A stretch of 64,000 nt of DNA, taken from contig NZ_AP028067.1 of assembly GCF_030297155.1 (NCBI RefSeq), forward strand, positions 1,860,001-1,924,000, in the 5' to 3' direction. Below the pieces are notes generated by a model. That model had not been told where the DNA came from and ran no database searches. It worked only from the letters and a program-made list of their open reading frames with translations. A program made the position numbers and the translations under genes. This DNA comes from Vibrio sp. FE10. Its GTDB lineage: Bacteria > Pseudomonadota > Gammaproteobacteria > Enterobacterales > Vibrionaceae. Of this stretch, positions 60,809-64,000 are shown piece after piece (positions within the stretch are counted from its first letter, which is position 1; each line of letters begins with the position of its first letter).

Positions 60809-62428
60809 ATGAAATTAAGTAACTTATCTATCAAATCAAAACTCGTATCCATCGTCATTTTATCGGTTGTTCTATTGGTAATGGCATCCACTTTTAATCT
60901 AATGCAACAGCGCGCTAGCTCCATGGAAGAGCGGCAAGATAAACTCAGTGCTCAAGTCGAAACTGCGGTCAGCCTAGCTCAACACTATTATGACCAACGA
61001 AATGTTCTTGGCGAAGAGACAGCAAAGAAACAAGCATTGCAAGCGATTGAAACGCTTCGCTATGACAGCACCAACTATTTTTGGATCTTAAACCAACAAC
61101 TCAACATCATTAGTCATCCACTTAAGCCAGAGCTCAATGGCAAGAACGCGGGTAACTTAAGAGATGGCGCGGGCAAGTATCACTGGCGTGAAATGGTGAC
61201 CATTTCTCAAACAGCGCAACAGAAAGGCTTTCTTGATTACCAATGGAAAAGCCCGAATGGAGAGTTGAAAGACAAGATCTCATACGTACAACTGTTCCCT
61301 GAATGGAATTGGGTGCTAGGTTCTGGAATATTGGTCGCGGATATTCAAGATGCGTTCTACGCGTTGGCGATTAAAGAAGGGATGGTTGCGGTTGTGTTGT
61401 CTGGCCTACTGTTTGCGATGGGCTACGCGATATCCAATAACATCCTTGTGCCTCTCAATAAGCTTATCGATAACACCCATAAAATTGCCGATGGCGATCT
61501 TCGTGTACGTATGAACATGACGCGTAAAGATGAACTGGGTGATATGAGCCAACAGATCGACACCATGCTTGATAAGCTGCAAAGCACGCTGCGTACCGCC
61601 AATGAATCTGCGGATCTGTCGAGCAACATGGCAAGTCACATTGCACAAGCGAGTGAAGAGGCGGCGACCAGTGTCAATTCGCAGCACGCGCAGCTTGAAT
61701 TATTGTCTACTGCGATGACAGAAATGAGCGCGACTATTTCAGATGTCGCGGTTAATGCAGAGAACACGGCGGCGAGCACGAATAAAGTCGTCGATCATGC
61801 CAATCAAAACGATGAGAACATGCAGGTCACGTCTAAAACCATCTCTCAAGTTTCAGAAAACATCTCTACGGCTAACGAATTGGTAAGAGACTTGCAATCC
61901 GGAGTGAGTGAGATAAGCCAAGTAGTCAGCGTGATCCGTGATGTCTCAGAACAAACTAACTTACTGGCCCTTAACGCTGCGATAGAAGCGGCACGTGCGG
62001 GTGAACAAGGAAGAGGATTCGCGGTTGTGGCTGATGAAGTTCGTAACCTTGCGAGTCGTACTCAGAACTCAACCAATGAAGTGCAATCGACGATTGAGAA
62101 ACTCACTCAGCAAGCCGAGCGTACCTTTAAAGCAATGCAAAGCAGTAACGAGAAAGTGGACCACAGTGTCGTGGCCTCGAATGAAACACGCCAACAACTG
62201 GATGTGATTGTGAATGAATTACACAACGCCAACGACATGGTGGCTCAAATTGCAGCAGCGTCAGAGCAACAAAGCACGGTAGCGACTGAAATGAGTGAAA
62301 GTGTTACTGGGATTCATCTGGCGGCTAACGAAGTACTGCAAGCTTCACAATCGCTAGCAGAAGACAGTCAGAAAATGGCCAATACCACAGAGCACCTTAC
62401 GGATCAGTTGAAGTACTTTAAGGTTTAA
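60809..62428 (+). CDS. Methyl-accepting chemotaxis protein with single-Cache sensor
   Basis: A 539-residue receptor. TM1 about 10-28; a periplasmic single Cache domain (sCache_2 type, about 35-185) with [19 protein letters not shown] and [20 protein letters not shown]2 about 190-211; HAMP about 212-265; signalling hairpin with [26 protein letters not shown] around residues 377-402, in parts. The related family binds small organic acids or amines. No C-terminal CheR pentapeptide. Upstream I saw no flagellar sigma-28 promoter. Confidence 0.92.
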   Translation: MKLSNLSIKSKLVSIVILSVVLLVMASTFNLMQQRASSMEERQDKLSAQVETAVSLAQHYYDQRNVLGEETAKKQALQAIETLRYDSTNYFWILNQQLNIISHPLKPELNGKNAGNLRDGAGKYHWREMVTISQTAQQKGFLDYQWKSPNGELKDKISYVQLFPEWNWVLGSGILVADIQDAFYALAIKEGMVAVVLSGLLFAMGYAISNNILVPLNKLIDNTHKIADGDLRVRMNMTRKDELGDMSQQIDTMLDKLQSTLRTANESADLSSNMASHIAQASEEAATSVNSQHAQLELLSTAMTEMSATISDVAVNAENTAASTNKVVDHANQNDENMQVTSKTISQVSENISTANELVRDLQSGVSEISQVVSVIRDVSEQTNLLALNAAIEAARAGEQGRGFAVVADEVRNLASRTQNSTNEVQSTIEKLTQQAERTFKAMQSSNEKVDHSVVASNETRQQLDVIVNELHNANDMVAQIAAASEQQSTVATEMSESVTGIHLAANEVLQASQSLAEDSQKMANTTEHLTDQLKYFKV

Positions 62429-62474
62429 TCCCAAGCTAGGTTTTATCGAGCAAGAACTAAGCTAAAACTTCATA

Positions 62475-62517
62475 AAAAAACACCTCCGCACTTGAGACAA
62501 GTTCGGAGGTGTTTTTG
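62475..62517. terminator. Bidirectional terminator between chemoreceptor and mscS
   Basis: AAACACCTCCG (62478-62488) pairs with CGGAGGTGTTT (62504-62514) with A- and T-runs outside. It serves the plus-strand chemoreceptor and the minus-strand channel gene. Confidence 0.92.
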
Positions 62518-62594
62518 TTTGTAGATGACTGGATTGCTAACTCGCTCAACAAAAGAAGCGCGTTAAGAAACAGAAGTGAGTTAAGCCAATCTTG

Positions 62595-63482
62595 TTAATG
62601 TGCCGTCACTGAAATCTTCGGCGGGTTGATGTTGTGTTTCTTAAACTCTTTCATTACTCGAAGGGTAATATCAGTTTCAAACAATTTCTCATACGCCGTA
62701 TCGACCACATAAGCCTTACAAGTCAATTGTATTGCTAGATAGTTGTCGGTAATGGTTTGTTTAACCAGAACCGTAACAGGCTTTGGCAAGTGGATGTAAC
62801 GGCTTGAAGAAGCAGCTTCTTGAATCAAGTCACGGGCTAGGGTGATGTCTTCATCCATTCCTACGTAAAACGGAATCACCACCTGCATATCTAATGCGCC
62901 ATAGTTACCGCTCGTTGTTACTTCATTTAAGAACTTGTTGTTCGGGATAGTGATGATGTCATCATTCAGCGTTCTCATACGCACTGAACGTAAACCGATA
63001 GTGATAATGTCGCCGTAGTTACCTTCGAACGTGACGCGGTCACCAACTTGGAAAGGTCTATCGATCATTACGGTGATACCCGCGATGAATGACGCCGCCA
63101 AGTCTTTAAGCGCAAAGCCAACGGATACGGCGAGGGTACCACCAATCAGAGCCAGTATTTGGTCGTTAATACGGAAACTCATCATAAACACAATCAGACC
63201 CGTGCTCACATAGATGAAGAACTGCATAAACGATTGAAGCTTTTGCAGCAGCATTCGATATTGAACGAATTGGCTACCGAAGCTAGTGACCATCGAATTG
63301 ATGAACTTGAGCAGCAACCACATTGCGGCAATGACGATAGCGGAGAAGAACACGCCACTCCATCGCACTAAGCTCGCTATCTTCGAGATGTTTTCTACAT
63401 TGGCCAACTCTTCCGTCGCGAAGGTCGGAAAACTCACAGCAGTCGTTAAACCAACAAATAATAGGACAAATAATTTCTTCAT
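62595..63482 (-). CDS. Small-conductance mechanosensitive channel (MscS family)
   Basis: A 295-residue MscS-like channel. A signal-like N-terminus (about 1-22, SFPTFA) is followed by three membrane helices (about 35-60, 80-105, 110-130); the pore helix region is LALIGGTLAVSVGFALKDLAASFIAG, in parts, matching the Ala/Gly-packed TM3 of MscS. The cytoplasmic beta domain has RPFQVGDRVTFEGNYGDI and TIPNNKFL. It opens under membrane tension to release solutes. It starts one base after the stop of the gene upstream, so the two share a transcript. Confidence 0.88.
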   Translation of the reverse strand: MKKLFVLLFVGLTTAVSFPTFATEELANVENISKIASLVRWSGVFFSAIVIAAMWLLLKFINSMVTSFGSQFVQYRMLLQKLQSFMQFFIYVSTGLIVFMMSFRINDQILALIGGTLAVSVGFALKDLAASFIAGITVMIDRPFQVGDRVTFEGNYGDIITIGLRSVRMRTLNDDIITIPNNKFLNEVTTSGNYGALDMQVVIPFYVGMDEDITLARDLIQEAASSSRYIHLPKPVTVLVKQTITDNYLAIQLTCKAYVVDTAYEKLFETDITLRVMKEFKKHNINPPKISVTAH

Positions 63483-63483
63483 T

Positions 63484-64000
63484 TTACTTCACCAAGAGAT
63501 GTTGACGGTCGAGAACGTTCGTAATGTGGCGGAACCAGTGATCGGAAATCTTTGCCTTCTCTTCACTCCAACCGATGTAACCTCGACTTTCGAAGTAACG
63601 TAGAATGCCCGTAATCTCCGCAATACTCAGCTGAGTACAGTCAGACAAAACTTCAGGAGAGGCTATCTCGAGCTGAACAATCGAGCGAAGCACGGCCAAC
63701 ATGGGTTTAGGCATGTTCTCTAACTCTTGCGCTTCAGGCACATGGAACAGCCTAACGACAGCTTGGTCGGTGTCTTTATTTCTATTAAGAGATAAACGGA
63801 AGAAGCGCAGCGCCACTGTTGGATTACCATCAGAGTAATGCCATAGAATTCGATAGAAGCCTTGGCGAGCTCGTTCTTCTTCTGTCATCTCATCTTGATC
63901 CCATTGTTTAGGAACCACCAAACCATCAAACGACAACGGCTTTTCTAACTCGGTATTGATACGGCTTGTCAGTAGCTCACCGATTTGCTTCTCAGTCCAA
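63484..64000 (-). CDS. C-terminal part of a protein running off the right edge, co-transcribed with mscS
   Basis: The frame is open to position 64000 (…QIGELLTSRINTELEKP… continues beyond any ATG), so the gene is cut by the window and the true start lies outside. The visible 172 residues end in a winged-helix-like part (LSIAEITGILRYFESRGYIGW) with KISDHWFRHITNVL. Residues further up (ALRFFRLSLN) resemble the helical lid of AAA/STAND-type ATPases, so it may be the end of an ATP-binding regulator, but no P-loop is visible here. It ends one base before the mscS start. Confidence 0.7.
   Translation of the reverse strand, partial: WTEKQIGELLTSRINTELEKPLSFDGLVVPKQWDQDEMTEEERARQGFYRILWHYSDGNPTVALRFFRLSLNRNKDTDQAVVRLFHVPEAQELENMPKPMLAVLRSIVQLEIASPEVLSDCTQLSIAEITGILRYFESRGYIGWSEEKAKISDHWFRHITNVLDRQHLLVK

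Noticed and set aside
61406..61687. Minus-strand frames inside the second chemoreceptor
   Set aside because: Out-of-frame shadows of a strongly conserved receptor gene.

Overview
The window looks like a chromosome segment of a Vibrio, most likely of the Splendidus group. The grounds are gene content and order (norM next to ribE, mobA with a mobB-moeA fusion, tup genes beside a sigma-54 two-component pair, a syp exopolysaccharide locus), moderate GC, and Vibrio-type integron attC sites. The assignment rests on recognition of families, not on a database search.

Layout. Positions 1-8.9 kb are the decaying tail of an integron cassette array read on the + strand. It holds small accessory genes (membrane protein, NTF2-like, Nudix, broken GNAT, an unknown protein, GST, RraA-like, cold-shock/DUF1294, a frameshifted membrane protein), two good attC sites, several worn ones, an IS110 remnant, and an intact IS21-family element with a 6-bp target duplication. 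A terminator at 8.9 kb marks the change to core genome. 8.9-15.7 kb is a complete RND efflux operon (adaptor, pump, outer-membrane channel) behind a LysR regulator. 15.8-36.0 kb is a syp-type biofilm polysaccharide locus on the minus strand, split by a proXWV osmoprotectant transporter. 36.2-54 kb is mixed housekeeping and accessory content: periplasmic DNA ligase, norM, a TA-flanked miniature element, ribE, fructosamine kinase, NlpC/P60 lipoprotein, chemoreceptor, azlCD, ridA with a cysteine-desulfidase-like gene and its putative regulator, fatty-acid hydroxylase, DTW tRNA-modifying enzyme, nagK. 52-60.5 kb holds a tungstate/molybdenum-cofactor operon divergent from a sigma-54 response regulator and its sensor kinase. 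The window ends with a second chemoreceptor, a small MscS channel and a gene cut by the right edge.

How genes work together. The syp locus has four transcription units, each preceded by a sigma-54-type -24/-12 element (the one before sypM is weak) and, 48-70 bp further upstream, a 15-bp site of the form TTCTCAnnnTGAnAA that should bind the SypG-like activator encoded in the locus. The usual hybrid kinase SypF and the SypE slot are replaced here by a stand-alone HPt protein plus the inserted proXWV operon, and no flippase gene is present. In the molybdenum/tungsten block a consensus sigma-54 promoter (TTGGCAC-N5-TTGCT) faces tupA, next to the divergent sigma-54 activator gene. This suggests that oxyanion uptake and cofactor assembly are controlled by the adjacent two-component system.

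No CRISPR array, tRNA, rRNA or convincing riboswitch was seen. The most promising leads are the sigma-54 control of the tup/mob/moeA operon and the rearranged regulatory core of the syp locus.
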